Assembly (NCBI RefSeq): GCF_006636205.1 | Contig: NZ_VIGB01000003.1 | Location: forward strand, 4,516,501 to 4,580,500 | From: Kitasatospora acidiphila | GTDB lineage: Bacteria > Actinomycetota > Actinomycetes > Streptomycetales > Streptomycetaceae | DNA length: 64,000 nt | Direction of reading: 5' to 3' | Part shown: piece after piece, positions 22,875 to 31,691 of the stretch | Layout of the letters: each line of letters opens with the position of its first letter | How positions within the stretch are numbered: position 1 is the stretch's first letter | Program-made: the position numbers and the translations under genes | Notes under the pieces: generated by a model | The model's database searches: none | What the model was told of the DNA's origin: nothing | Seen by the model: the letters and a program-made list of their open reading frames with translations, nothing else

Positions 22875-24088
22875 CCGCGACGGCGGCCCGCGGGATAGCC
22901 GTCGTCCCCTGGCCGCAGGCCCGCGACACCGCCCGGCAGGCCGGTGCCCGCGGGCTGCTGCCCGGTGCCGAGACCGAGCCGGCCGATGCCCTCGGCCAGG
23001 TGCTGGCCGAGCCGCTGACCGCGCTCACCGACCTGCCGGCCTTCGACACCTCCGCGATGGACGGCTGGGCGGTGGCCGGGCCGGGGCCGTGGCGGCTGGC
23101 CGGGCAGGTGCTGGCCGGCCGGACCCCGCCGCCGCTGGCCGACGGCTGGGCGACCGGGATCGCCACCGGCGCCCAGCTGCCGCCGGGCGCCACCGCGGTG
23201 CTGCGGCGTGAGGACGGCCGGGTGTCGGGCGGCCCCGCCCCGGCGGCCCGAACGCTGCGGGCCACCTCCGAGCCCGGTCCCGGCAAGGACGTCCGGCCGC
23301 GCGGCCAGGAGTGCCGCTTGGACGAGCAGCTGCTGCCGGCGGGCACCCTGGTGACCGCGGCGGTCCTGGGCCTGGCGGCTGCCTGCGGCCACGACCGGCT
23401 GACGGTCCGCCGGCGCCCCACGGTCGAGCTGCTGGTGCTCGGCGACGAGCTGCTGACGGCGGGGCTGCCCGGGCCCGGCCTGGTCCGCGACGCACTGGGC
23501 CCGATGCTCCAGCCATGGCTGGCCGCGGCCGGTGCCGAGCTGCTCGGCCGCCGCGCGGTGCGGGACGACTTCGGCCTGCTGCGGGACGCGCTGCGCCACT
23601 CGGCCGCCGAGGTGGTGATCACCACCGGCGGGACCGCCGCCGGGCCGGTGGACTTCCTGCACGCCGCGCTGGCCGAGAGCGGCGCCCGGCTGCTGGTGGA
23701 CGGGGTCGCCGTCCGCCCCGGCCATCCGATGCTGCTCGCCGAGCTGCCGCCGGTCCGGCCCGGCGGCCCGGTCCGCCACCTTGTCGGGCTGCCCGGCAAT
23801 CCGCTGGCCGCGGTGGCCGGCACGGTCACCCTGGCGCTGCCGCTGCTGCACGCGCTGGTCGGCCGCTCGGCCGCTGGCCGGTTCACCCGGACGTCCCAGG
23901 GGCTGCGCGGGCTGCCGGCCGATACCCGGCTGCTCCCGGTGCGGCTGACCGAGGACGGCCCGGTGCCGCTCGCCTTCGACGGCCCCGCGATGCTGCGCGG
24001 CCTGGCGCTGGCGGACGCGCTGGCCGTGCTGCCGCCCGGCGGGGTGGCGGCCGGGGGCAGGGTGGAGCTGCTGCCGGTGCCGAACTGA
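22871..24088 (+). CDS. moeA: Molybdopterin molybdotransferase MoeA
   Basis: A 405-residue enzyme that inserts molybdate into adenylylated molybdopterin. Hallmarks are the N-terminal LPAFDTSAMDGWAV (about residues 56-69), the GAQLPPGATAVLRRED segment, the LGDELLTAG and TTGGTAAGPVDF motifs of the MoCF-binding domain, and LVGLPGNPLAAVAG. The start is GTG 22871 overlapping the previous stop by four bases. The 3' end is duplicated: 24058-24097 is repeated at 24098-24135 with two mismatches, each copy carrying a TGA. Confidence 0.93.
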   Translation: MTATAARGIAVVPWPQARDTARQAGARGLLPGAETEPADALGQVLAEPLTALTDLPAFDTSAMDGWAVAGPGPWRLAGQVLAGRTPPPLADGWATGIATGAQLPPGATAVLRREDGRVSGGPAPAARTLRATSEPGPGKDVRPRGQECRLDEQLLPAGTLVTAAVLGLAAACGHDRLTVRRRPTVELLVLGDELLTAGLPGPGLVRDALGPMLQPWLAAAGAELLGRRAVRDDFGLLRDALRHSAAEVVITTGGTAAGPVDFLHAALAESGARLLVDGVAVRPGHPMLLAELPPVRPGGPVRHLVGLPGNPLAAVAGTVTLALPLLHALVGRSAAGRFTRTSQGLRGLPADTRLLPVRLTEDGPVPLAFDGPAMLRGLALADALAVLPPGGVAAGGRVELLPVPN

Positions 24089-24135
24089 CGGGCGCCGCAG
24101 GGTGGAGCTGCTGCCGATGTCGAACTGACGGGCGC
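24058..24135. repeat. Tandem duplication of the moeA 3' end
   Basis: A 40-base period; the first copy contains the moeA stop codon (24086-24088) and the second carries an identical-phase TGA at 24126-24128. Only two mismatches separate the two copies over about 38 bases. Confidence 0.9.
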
Positions 24136-24244
24136 TTCGACCCTGACTGCCGGTCAGCCAGGACGGCCGCGCGGTTCCCCCACCGGGCCCGCCCACTGCT
24201 CGAATGAACGCGCGATCCGCCCACCGGACCCGCATGCTGGAGGC

Positions 24245-24869
24245 ATGACCAAGGCGGAGCCGGACCCGGGGGCCGTGCTGCCGGCTCGCGGGAGTCGGCA
24301 GCCGCTGCGCCAGGTCGGCCTGCGGGTGGCGGTGGCGCTGTCGGTGCCGGTGGTCACCACGGTGCTGGTCCGGGTGGACCGGGACGGCTACCACGACAGC
24401 GCGGACGGCACCCCGGACTTCCTGGACGCCGCCTACTACGCGACCGTCACCCTCTCCACCACCCACCGGATACGGCGACATCACCCCGGTCAGCCACGGG
24501 GCGCGGCTGATCAACATCCTGATCATCACCCCGCTGCGGGTGGTCTTCCTGATCATCTTGGTCGGCACCACCCTGGAGGTGCTGGCCGAGCGGACCCGCA
24601 AGCAGATGGGGGCACCTCCCGGCCTGTCGATGCTCAGTCCGAACGCCGGTTCGGTGATGGAGGCGCTGCTCACCTACGGCCGGGGCCTGAACGTGGTGGA
24701 ACGCCCGGTGACCCGGGCCGAGTCCGGCGGCAGCCCGCGCAAATGCGACGACCTGGTGGTCGCGGTGGTGCGGGGACGGCGGATCCTGGACTTCGCCGAC
24801 CCCGAGGCCGCGGTGCTGCAAGCCACCGACCGGGTGATCAGCATTCAGCGCGTTGCGCCGACCGAGTGA
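24245..24869 (+). pseudogene. Potassium-channel-like gene: frameshifted, lacking the TrkA-N domain
   Basis: The first frame (from ATG 24245) encodes a basic N-terminus, one membrane helix (about residues 27-40) and the pore helix up to ATVTLSTT. Four extra bases near 24458-24467 (CACC doubled) then break the frame exactly before the selectivity filter. In the +1 frame from 24468 the expected GYGDITPVSHGARL, the second membrane helix (LRVVFLIILVGTTLEVL) and ERTRKQ follow. The NAD-binding TrkA-N domain (about 120 residues in relatives) is missing; after a fragment of palindromic repeat (24607-24622) the TrkA-C domain resumes (MEALLTYGRGLNVVERPV) and ends at 24869. It is probably non-functional. 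Confidence 0.85.
24607..24622. repeat. GTGGGGGC-type repeat fragment, copy 3
   Basis: ATGGGGGCACCTCCCG sits precisely at the junction where the TrkA-N domain of the channel pseudogene is missing, suggesting that the deletion occurred at or left behind this element. Confidence 0.6.
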
Positions 24870-24910
24870 CGGCCGGTCGGTTCCCGGGCTCGCTCACCCC
24901 ACTGGCTCGC

Positions 24911-25531
24911 TCACTTCGCCAGCTCGGCGCGGACCGCGGCCGTGATCTGCTCGGCCCGGGCGGCGATCTCGTCCACCCGGGCCGTGTCCGCGAGCAGCGC
25001 GCCGCGGGTCCGCTCGTCCCGGATCCCGGTGAGATTGACTTCGACGTTCACCCGCGCGGTGGTTGCGGCGGCGCGGGCCGCCTCCGCGGCGGCGGCCACA
25101 TCGGTGATCACATTGGGGTTGCCGATCGGCAGCAGCGCCTCGGCCAGCTCCACCGCGTCCAGCGCCACCGTGATCACCTCGGCCGGCGGCCGGGCGGCCC
25201 CGACCAGTGCCCGGGCGATCGCCGCCGACCGGGCCGCCCTGGCCTGCTCGGAGTCCTTGGGCAGCCGGTAGGCGTCGGCCACCGCGGTGAACGCGGCGGC
25301 ATCCTGCTCGGCCAGCGTCAGCGCCCGCCCGCGCAGCGCGTCGGCCTCCCGGATGATCCGGTCCACCATGACCTGGTGGGCGGCGTACTTCTCCCCGGTG
25401 CTGTAGCGGGCCACCATGGCGAGCAGCGCCCCGGCCTGGGCTGCGTGCAGGGCGGCCGACGCGCCGCCACCGGGGGCGGGAACCCGGTCGGCCAGTCGGT
25501 CCAGGAAGTCACTGATCGTCTCGTCGCGCAC
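24911..25531 (-). CDS. Cyclodeaminase/cyclohydrolase family protein (FTCD C-terminal-like)
   Basis: A 206-residue all-helical protein. It matches the formimidoyltetrahydrofolate cyclodeaminase family: VPAPGGGASAALHAAQAGALL near residue 17, and LLPIGNPNVITDVAAA with the conserved N and D toward the middle. Known members act on one-carbon tetrahydrofolates. GTG 25531 is chosen because relatives begin at this MRDE-type sequence and GGAAG lies eight bases before it; ATG 25567 is a longer alternative. Its stop codon lies in a short duplication (GTGAGCGAGCC twice, 17 bases apart). Confidence 0.85.
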   Translation of the reverse strand: MRDETISDFLDRLADRVPAPGGGASAALHAAQAGALLAMVARYSTGEKYAAHQVMVDRIIREADALRGRALTLAEQDAAAFTAVADAYRLPKDSEQARAARSAAIARALVGAARPPAEVITVALDAVELAEALLPIGNPNVITDVAAAAEAARAAATTARVNVEVNLTGIRDERTRGALLADTARVDEIAARAEQITAAVRAELAK

Positions 25532-25602
25532 GGCGGCTCTTCCGGTCGAAAGGATCGGTAGTCGCATCCTGCCACAGCTGACGCACCGTCAGTTCACTGA
25601 CC

Positions 25603-25735
25603 GGGAGCGAGCGTCCGGCGTCCCTCTGGTGTCTGTCCGGCGTTCGTCCGGCGTCGCTTCGGAGTCCGACCGGCGTCGCTTCGGCGTCCGTCCGGCATCG
25701 GTTCGGCGATCGCGGGACCGGTGTCGCGACCGATG
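25603..25735. repeat. Degenerate GTCCGGCGTC tandem array in a divergent gap
   Basis: Repeated variants of GTCCGGCGTC, GCTTCGGCGTCCG and related words fill about 130 of the 274 bases between the cyclodeaminase and quinone oxidoreductase genes. No gene is seen in the gap. This could be slippage-derived filler. Confidence 0.55.
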
Positions 25736-25793
25736 TGCGGTCGTGTGTGGTCGGCCACAGGGTGGCGCAGGCCCGATCGGCTGCACCGGCGAG

Positions 25794-25799
25794 TAGCTT
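25794..25799 (+). promoter_or_regulatory. Leaderless -10 element for the quinone oxidoreductase gene
   Basis: TAGCTT ends seven bases before ATG 25806 and no Shine-Dalgarno sequence is present. Confidence 0.5.
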
Positions 25800-25805
25800 C
25801 GAGCC

Positions 25806-26782
25806 ATGTACGCAATCACGATTCCTGAGCCCGGTGGTCCCGACGCCCTCGTCTGGGCCGAGGTCGAGGACCCGGTCCCCGGTGAGGGCGAGGTCCTGGT
25901 CGAGGTCGCCGCCACCGCCGTCAACCGCGCCGACCTGATGCAGCGCCAGGGCTTCTACCCCCGCCGCCCGGTGCCGCCGAGTACCCCGGCCTGGAGTGCT
26001 CGGGTCGGATCGCGGCGCTGGGCCCCGGTGTCTCGGGCTGGGCGGTCGGCGACGAGGTCTGCGCACTGCTGGCCGGCGGCGGTTACGCGCAGCAGGTCGT
26101 CGTCCCGGTCGGGCAGCTGCTGCCGATCCCGCGCGGCCTGGGCCTGGTCGCCGCCGCCGCCCTGCCGGAGGTCGCCGCCACCGTGTGGTCGAACCTGTTC
26201 ATGGTGGCGCACCTGCGTCCGAATGAGACGGTGCTGCTGCACGGTGGTGCGAGTGGGATCGGGACGATGGCGACGCAGTTGGCGAAGGCCGTCGGCGCCA
26301 AGGTGATCGTGACGGCCGGGAGCGCGAAGAAGCTGGCGCGCTGCAAGGAGTTGGGCGCGGACGTGCTGGTGAACTACCGGGAGCAGGACTTCGTGGCGGC
26401 GGTGGGGGAGGCCACCGACGGGCACGGGGTGGACGTGATCCTGGACATCATGGGGGCCAAGTACCTGCAGCGGAACGTGGATGCGCTGGCGATGGCGGGC
26501 CGGTTGGTGATCATCGGTCTGCAGGGCGGGCGGACCGGGGAGTTGGACCTGGGCAAGCTGCTGGCGAAGCGGGCGGCGGTGGTGGCGACATCGCTGCGGC
26601 CGCGTCCGCTGGTGGAGAAGGCGGCGATCGTGGCGGCGGTGCGGGAGCACGTGTGGCCGCTGGTGGAGTCGGGTGTGGTGAAGCCGATCATCGACCGGGT
26701 GCTGCCGCTGCAGGAGGCTGCCGAGGCGCACCGGGCGCTGGAGGCGGGCGAGCAGGTGGGGAAGATCGTGCTCCAGGCCTGA
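25806..26782 (+). pseudogene. NAD(P)H:quinone oxidoreductase, one-base frameshift
   Basis: A zinc-independent MDR oxidoreductase of the PIG3/quinone reductase type. The first 53 codons read normally (MYAITIPEPGGPDALVW; NRADLMQRQGFYP). A five-C tract at 25958-25962 is one base short; adding one C restores YPPPPGAAEYPGLECSGR and the rest of the protein in the other frame to 26782. That part has the Rossmann motif LLHGGASGIGTMATQLAK and ends EAHRALEAGEQVGKIVLQA. Everything except the tract looks under selection, so this is either a sequencing or assembly error or a very recent mutation. A damaged copy of its 3' end lies at 27649-27734. Confidence 0.85.
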
Positions 26783-26819
26783 GCAAGAAAGGTCAGTGCG
26801 GCTGTCAGCCGGCCACCGG

Positions 26820-27175
26820 AAGCTCCTCGGTGGCCGGCGGGCTTGCTGGACCCGTTCGGTGAACATCCTGGCGAGGCGCTCAAGGAGCGGTACGTCGTAT
26901 GAGCCGCCGATGTACCCCGGGCCTTCCTCGACGCTCAGCACGGTGGTGCCGACCAGGACGTCCGCGTCCACCTCGGTGTCGTCCTGCACCACCGCCATGG
27001 ACCTTTCCCCGAGCGCTGTCATCGCCAGCACCGTCGGGGCAGCGGTCTGCCCAGGCGCATCGACCGACTGCTCGGCGACTCCGTATGACTGGCGTGCGAG
27101 ATCAACCGAGGAGAAACCCAGGACGGTCGGCTGGTCATTCCCGAGGGTGTGCGTGGGTGTCGGTGGCTCACCCAA
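26820..27175 (-). other. Unassigned open coding-like stretch (possible gene remnant)
   Basis: From TTG 27175 the minus strand is open for more than 115 codons with strong GC bias in third positions and a natural-looking composition (LGFSSVDLARQSYGVAEQS; VLSVEEGPGYIGGSYDVPLL; ERLARMFTERVQQ). After about 26820 the frame continues, but as antisense of the quinone oxidoreductase, so the true end has probably been lost. I do not recognise a family. It fills the 417-base gap 26783-27199. Confidence 0.3.
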
Positions 27176-27199
27176 CTGCCCGGCGGTGCCGGGCGGTGC

Positions 27200-27597
27200 T
27201 CAGAGTCTGCCGACGACCTTGCGGGGAGTGATGCGGACGACCAGCCGCTGGGCGTCGTCGGCGGCGGCCGGGTTGAACTCGGCGTAGTCCTTGCCGGTGT
27301 ACTTGCGGGAGAGCTCGTCGATCAGCCCTGGACCGCCCTCGGTGGTCATGGCGGCCTCGCCACGGATCTCGGCGTAGGTGTAGGGCGCGTTCGGGGGTTG
27401 ATCATGACGGTCACGCGCGGATCGCGCCTCAGGTTCTGCTCCTTGCGCCGCCCGACGACCGTGGAGAACAGCAGGTCGTCGCCATCGCGCTTGATCCATA
27501 CGACCGACAGCTGGGGGCTGCCGTCGGGTTGGATGGTGGCCAGGGTCGCGAAGACCGGGTTGTCGTCGAGGTAGTGCTTGAGGTCGTCTGACAGCAC
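27200..27597 (-). pseudogene. PPOX-class flavin/F420-dependent oxidoreductase, one-base frameshift
   Basis: A pyridoxamine-5'-phosphate-oxidase-like split-barrel protein of about 132 residues. The N-terminal part from 27597 reads LKHYLDDNPVFATLATI, SVVWIKRDGDDLLFS and DPRVTVMINP. A five-G tract at 27393-27397 (plus strand) is one base short. Restoring it continues into NAPYTYAEIRGEAAM, ELSRKYTGKDYAEF and the C-terminus RLVVRITPRKVVGRL. As with the quinone oxidoreductase, both halves look intact, which points to an error or a very young mutation. Confidence 0.85.
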
Positions 27598-27648
27598 GGT
27601 GTGCCCCTTCCATCGGCCCCAACTGTCGGATCCGGCCTGCTCACCCTA

Positions 27649-27734
27649 GGTGCTGCCGCTGGAGACGCGGTGCAGGCGCACTGGGCGCTGCGGGCGGGGG
27701 AGCAGCAGACGGGGAAGATCGTGCCCCGGGTCTT
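27649..27734 (+). pseudogene. Degraded duplicate of the quinone oxidoreductase 3' end
   Basis: The segment aligns with 26699-26778 of the oxidoreductase (GGTGCTGCCGCTG start, GGGCGCTG and GGGGAAGATCGTG blocks) with several substitutions, one frame change near its start and one inserted codon. In its best frame it reads AVQAHWALRAGEQQTGKIV against AAEAHRALEAGEQVGKIV. The rest of the 315-base gap 27598-27912 holds nothing I recognise. Confidence 0.75.
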
Positions 27735-27912
27735 GGGTGTCTGTGCGAATTGAGAACACTTGTGCGGTGGAGTGATGGATGCCGAATTCGCCATTCCGCC
27801 ACGATCTTGCTTAATTCCCCTTTAAGCTCGCCGTACGGCGGTTCTCCGCCATTTCTGTGAACTCCCCCCATGAGGTTGGGCGGTTGGCCCTCCCGAGCGA
27901 TGAGAGCAGGGG

Positions 27913-30705
27913 ATGACATCTACACATGACCAATCGGATGGCGGCGCGCGCGAGCCGCGTCGCCGGGCCGGGGCAGTCGGGCGCCGCACGGTGGGCGGCG
28001 TCGCGGCGATCCTGGTAGGGATCGGCAGTTGCTCGTTGGTGGGGGCGCCGACGGCGTACTCGCAGGCGGGGGACGGATCGGTGACGGTCCGGGTGATCCG
28101 GGCCGTGGACACCAGCGGGGTGTGGACGCCCGCGCTGGAGCCGGGCATCGCGGGCGTCACGGTGACCCTCACCGATGACGCCGGAACCAGCATCAACGCG
28201 GTCACGGCTGCCGACGGCACGGTGACGCTGGCGCCGGCCACGAGCAAGGCCACCGGCGGCAAGTACCGGGTGCAGGTGGTGAATCCGCAGCCCGGTGTGC
28301 TGTTCCCGGCCTTCGCCTCGCGTCAGGGACTGGACGGCGCGCCCACCCAGCTGAGCAGCAACGAGGAGTTCGTCGACCTCTCCGGCGGGAAGAAGGTGGC
28401 GTACACCACCGGCCTGTGGAGCCCGGGTGACTACTGCCAGAAGAACGCAACCCTGGTGACCACCTGTCAGCCCACCACGAACGAGGGTGGATCCCAGCGC
28501 ACGCTGGTCTCCTTCCCGTACAGCGCGCGCGGCCAGGACGGCGTCGACGTCAACGTCACCGACATCGCCACCAAGGCCCAGACCGGGACCCTGTTCGGCA
28601 TCGCGTGGAACAAGGCGGACAAGCGGATCTTCTCCTCGGCGATGGCCAAGCGCGGCACCGACTACGGTCCTGGCGGCGCCGGCGGGATCTACGTGACCGA
28701 CCCCGTGCGGAACACGACCACGCTGTTCACCACCGTTCCGGATGCGGGGACGACGGTGCACGGACCGGGGACGGACGACGCCTTCCTCGATGTGGCGGGC
28801 AAGGAGAGCCTGGGCGGCATCAAGATCACCGACGACGGCACGAGCCTGTTCGTCGTCAACCTCAACAACCGCAAGCTCTACCGCTACGACGCCACCGCGG
28901 CGAACGCGACCGCGCCGAAGGCCGCCTACCCGATCCCGGATCCGGGCTGCCCGGCCGGCGGGGACTGGCGACCGTTCGGCCTGGGCATGCAGGACGACGT
29001 CGGCTACGTCGGCGGCGTGTGCTCCGGCCAGTCCACCGGCAAGGTCTCCGACCTGCGCGCGGTGGTCATGCCCTTCGACCTCGCCACCGGGGCGTTCGGC
29101 AAACCGGTGCTGGACCAGCCGCTGGACTACCCGCGGCAGTCGACCGTCGGTTCGGGCCCGTGCGACGGCGCGGGCTGGTTCCCGTGGACGAGCACCTACC
29201 CGACCACGCAGAACGGGAAGGCCTGCGGCAACTACACCATCGCCAACCCCGAACCGGAGTTGGGCGAGGTCGGCTTCGAGACCGACGGCTCGATGCTGCT
29301 GACCTTCCGCGACCGCTTCGCCGACCGCGGGCCGGGCGCCCCCGCGCCGGGCTCGGTCTCCAACGTCATGTCCGGCGGCGACCTGGACAAGGCCTGCCTG
29401 TCGAACGGCACGTACGTGATGGACACCGACAACGGCTGCGGGCTGTCACCCCGGGGCACCCGCTTCTTCGACACCGCCTGGGCCGAGGTGGGCCACCACA
29501 ACACGGCGTTCGCCGGGATGGCGCTCTCCAAGGTCGAGAACACCATCGCGGTCTCCGGCTTCGACCCCGACCACACGCCGGTCGGCTACGGCACGTCGTT
29601 CCTCCAGCGGGCGGACGGCCGGCACGACCCGAAGTTCGGTCTGCGGCTGACTCCGAAGGGGACCAGCGCCCCCTTCGGCAAGGGCGCCTCGATGGGCGAC
29701 CTGGAGGTGCTCTGCGACCAGGCCCCGCTGCAGATCGGCAACCGGGTCTGGTACGACCCCGAGCGCAAGGGCATCCAGAACCCGGGCCAGAAGCCGGTGG
29801 TGGGCGCGACCGTCCACCTGTACGACGGGTCGGGCAAGCTGGTCGGAACGACCACGACGACGGCGCGCGGTGAGTACTACTTCGACAACTCCGACGTCAC
29901 CGGCGGGCTGAAGCCGAAGACCGACTACACCATCCGCCTCGACAACCCGGCCGACTACGCCAAGGGCGGTCCGCTCTACGAGTGGGTGCCGACCGACGCG
30001 GACGTCGGGACCAACCACTTCATCGACTCCAAGGGCATCGTTCCGCCCGGTGCGACGTACCCGGAACGGGCGCTGACCACCGGCGGGCCCGGCGAGGACA
30101 ACCACACCTACGACTTCGGCTTCCGGCAGCAGGAGGGCGTGCTGCGGCTGGTCAAGCACGACCAGGACGGCAAGCCGCTGGCCGGGGCCGAGTTCCAGCT
30201 GTGGAAGGAGACGAACGGCACCGACGGCCTGCAGACCACCGGGTCCAAGCCCGACACCAAGGTCGGTGGCCCCTGCACGACCGGGGCCGACGGCGTCTGC
30301 CAGGGCAGCGGGACGGTGGGGACGTACTACTGGCAGGAGGTCAGCCCGCCTGCCGGGTACGCCGCACCGGCCGTGACGGTGTTCGGGCCGCTGGTGCTGA
30401 ACGCCGACAACCTCGGTACCGGTGTCACGGTGACGGCGGTCAACCAGAAGCTCGTCACCCCGTCTCCCAGCCCGACCCCGACTCCGACGCCGACACGAAG
30501 CCCGTCCCCGTCCCCGACCCCGACGCCGGCCGCGCCGGGCCCGACGCCGCCCGCGCCCGGCCCCGGCTCCCCGCCCGGCTCGCACCTCGCGTTCACCGGC
30601 ATGGGCGAGGTGGTTCCGCTGGCCCTGGTCGGCGGCGCCGTGTTCACCGCCGGCGGCGCGGCGCTGCTGGTGCTGATGCGCAGGCGCAGGGCACAGCACA
30701 GCTAG
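27913..30705 (+). CDS. Sortase-anchored surface protein with SdrD-B and SpaA-like domains (LAFTG)
   Basis: A 930-residue exported protein. An Arg-rich signal peptide (about 1-51) is followed by a short Ig-like region (about 52-130) and a large middle part (about 140-600) that resembles the beta-propeller-like SpaA-associated surface proteins. Then come an SdrD B-like domain (from about 606, IGNRVWYDPERKG), a SpaA-type prealbumin domain (from about 742, LVKHDQDGKPLAGAEFQLW), a Ser/Pro/Thr stalk, the sorting signal L892-AFTG, a membrane helix and an RRRR tail. LAXTG is the class E sortase motif of streptomycetes; no sortase gene is in the window. The ribosome site is weak (GAGAGCAGGGG touching ATG). 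Confidence 0.87.
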   Translation: MTSTHDQSDGGAREPRRRAGAVGRRTVGGVAAILVGIGSCSLVGAPTAYSQAGDGSVTVRVIRAVDTSGVWTPALEPGIAGVTVTLTDDAGTSINAVTAADGTVTLAPATSKATGGKYRVQVVNPQPGVLFPAFASRQGLDGAPTQLSSNEEFVDLSGGKKVAYTTGLWSPGDYCQKNATLVTTCQPTTNEGGSQRTLVSFPYSARGQDGVDVNVTDIATKAQTGTLFGIAWNKADKRIFSSAMAKRGTDYGPGGAGGIYVTDPVRNTTTLFTTVPDAGTTVHGPGTDDAFLDVAGKESLGGIKITDDGTSLFVVNLNNRKLYRYDATAANATAPKAAYPIPDPGCPAGGDWRPFGLGMQDDVGYVGGVCSGQSTGKVSDLRAVVMPFDLATGAFGKPVLDQPLDYPRQSTVGSGPCDGAGWFPWTSTYPTTQNGKACGNYTIANPEPELGEVGFETDGSMLLTFRDRFADRGPGAPAPGSVSNVMSGGDLDKACLSNGTYVMDTDNGCGLSPRGTRFFDTAWAEVGHHNTAFAGMALSKVENTIAVSGFDPDHTPVGYGTSFLQRADGRHDPKFGLRLTPKGTSAPFGKGASMGDLEVLCDQAPLQIGNRVWYDPERKGIQNPGQKPVVGATVHLYDGSGKLVGTTTTTARGEYYFDNSDVTGGLKPKTDYTIRLDNPADYAKGGPLYEWVPTDADVGTNHFIDSKGIVPPGATYPERALTTGGPGEDNHTYDFGFRQQEGVLRLVKHDQDGKPLAGAEFQLWKETNGTDGLQTTGSKPDTKVGGPCTTGADGVCQGSGTVGTYYWQEVSPPAGYAAPAVTVFGPLVLNADNLGTGVTVTAVNQKLVTPSPSPTPTPTPTRSPSPSPTPTPAAPGPTPPAPGPGSPPGSHLAFTGMGEVVPLALVGGAVFTAGGAALLVLMRRRRAQHS

Positions 30706-30746
30706 ACCCCGAAAGGGGTGGCCGGCACCGGTGACCGGGGCCGGAT

Positions 30747-30785
30747 CGGGCGGGTTCGCCGACCTGTGGTCGGTGAACCCGCCCG
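30747..30785 (+). terminator. Inverted repeat after the LAFTG gene
   Basis: A 17-bp stem (30747-30763 with 30769-30785, one G-T pair) and a five-base loop, 41 bases after the stop codon. It has no U tract, so a stem-only terminator or 3' stabiliser is likely. Confidence 0.6.
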
Positions 30786-30844
30786 ACTGCGTGACCGATC
30801 GACGGCGAGAGCGACAAGGCAGACCGAGGAGAGAAGGCGCCCGC

Positions 30845-31657
30845 ATGGCTCGGAAGACCAAGACCGACGGCCGCACGCCTCGCCGGACCCGCTGGCTCAG
30901 AGCCCTGGTCGCGCTCGCGGTGTGCGGCGCCGCGGTGGGCGGCGTGGCCGCCTACCGGAGCCTGAGCGGCAGCAAGGGCGAGCGGCCGGTGACGATGGAC
31001 GAGGCGTCGCGGCTGGCGCTGACCAGGCTGAACCTGTACCAGGCCAGCCCCGTGGCGGTGACCCTGACGGCCACCGAGGGCGGCGGCGTGGTGCTGCGGG
31101 TCAGCGGAGTGGTGGACTACCGGACCCACCGGGCCGTGGGGAGCTACCAGACCACCGGGACCGCCGGATCGTCCACTGCATCCGCCGCGCAGCTGGACCA
31201 CGGCCTGATCGTCTGGGACGGCGACGGCCTCGGCCTGGCCCCCGCGCTGGACACCAGCCCGCCCTGGCAGCAGGCCGAGCACATCCCGCGCTCGGGCTGG
31301 TCCCCGCGCGCCTACACGACCGATCCCCTGGACGCCGGGCTCCAGTTGCTGATGGAGCTCGGCGCGGACCGGCCCGACAACCCGCTGCTGCTCGCCCAGT
31401 CCGGCGCCCGCTGGCTGGGCCGCGACCGGATCGACGGCCGCGACTACGACCGGATGGCCGGGCCGCGCGCCGAGGGCACCACGCCCGGTACCGGAGCCGA
31501 TGGCGGGCGGTCGCCGCTGACCTACTGGGTCGACGGCAGCGGCGGACTGCGGCGGGTGACGATGCGGATGGCGGGCCTGGGAACACCGACCTCCCTGGAG
31601 TTCGCCGGGCACGACGGCAGCGCCGTGCTCCCCGAGGCGCCGTGGGCCACCGGCTGA
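30845..31657 (+). CDS. Membrane-anchored extracytoplasmic protein, unknown function
   Basis: A 270-residue protein with a basic N-terminus (MARKTKTDGRTPRRTRWLR), one membrane helix (about 20-38) and a ~230-residue outside domain of mixed strands. The start at ATG 30845 has GAGGAGAGAAGG upstream; an in-frame start at 30731 would read through the inverted repeat and is unlikely. The topology resembles the lipid-binding LppX/LprG-like domain, but there is no lipobox Cys and I would not name a family. It follows the LAFTG gene and may be part of the same surface unit. Confidence 0.7.
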   Translation: MARKTKTDGRTPRRTRWLRALVALAVCGAAVGGVAAYRSLSGSKGERPVTMDEASRLALTRLNLYQASPVAVTLTATEGGGVVLRVSGVVDYRTHRAVGSYQTTGTAGSSTASAAQLDHGLIVWDGDGLGLAPALDTSPPWQQAEHIPRSGWSPRAYTTDPLDAGLQLLMELGADRPDNPLLLAQSGARWLGRDRIDGRDYDRMAGPRAEGTTPGTGADGGRSPLTYWVDGSGGLRRVTMRMAGLGTPTSLEFAGHDGSAVLPEAPWATG

Positions 31658-31691
31658 CCGCTGCGCGCCGATCGTCCAGTGCGGCCGTTGC

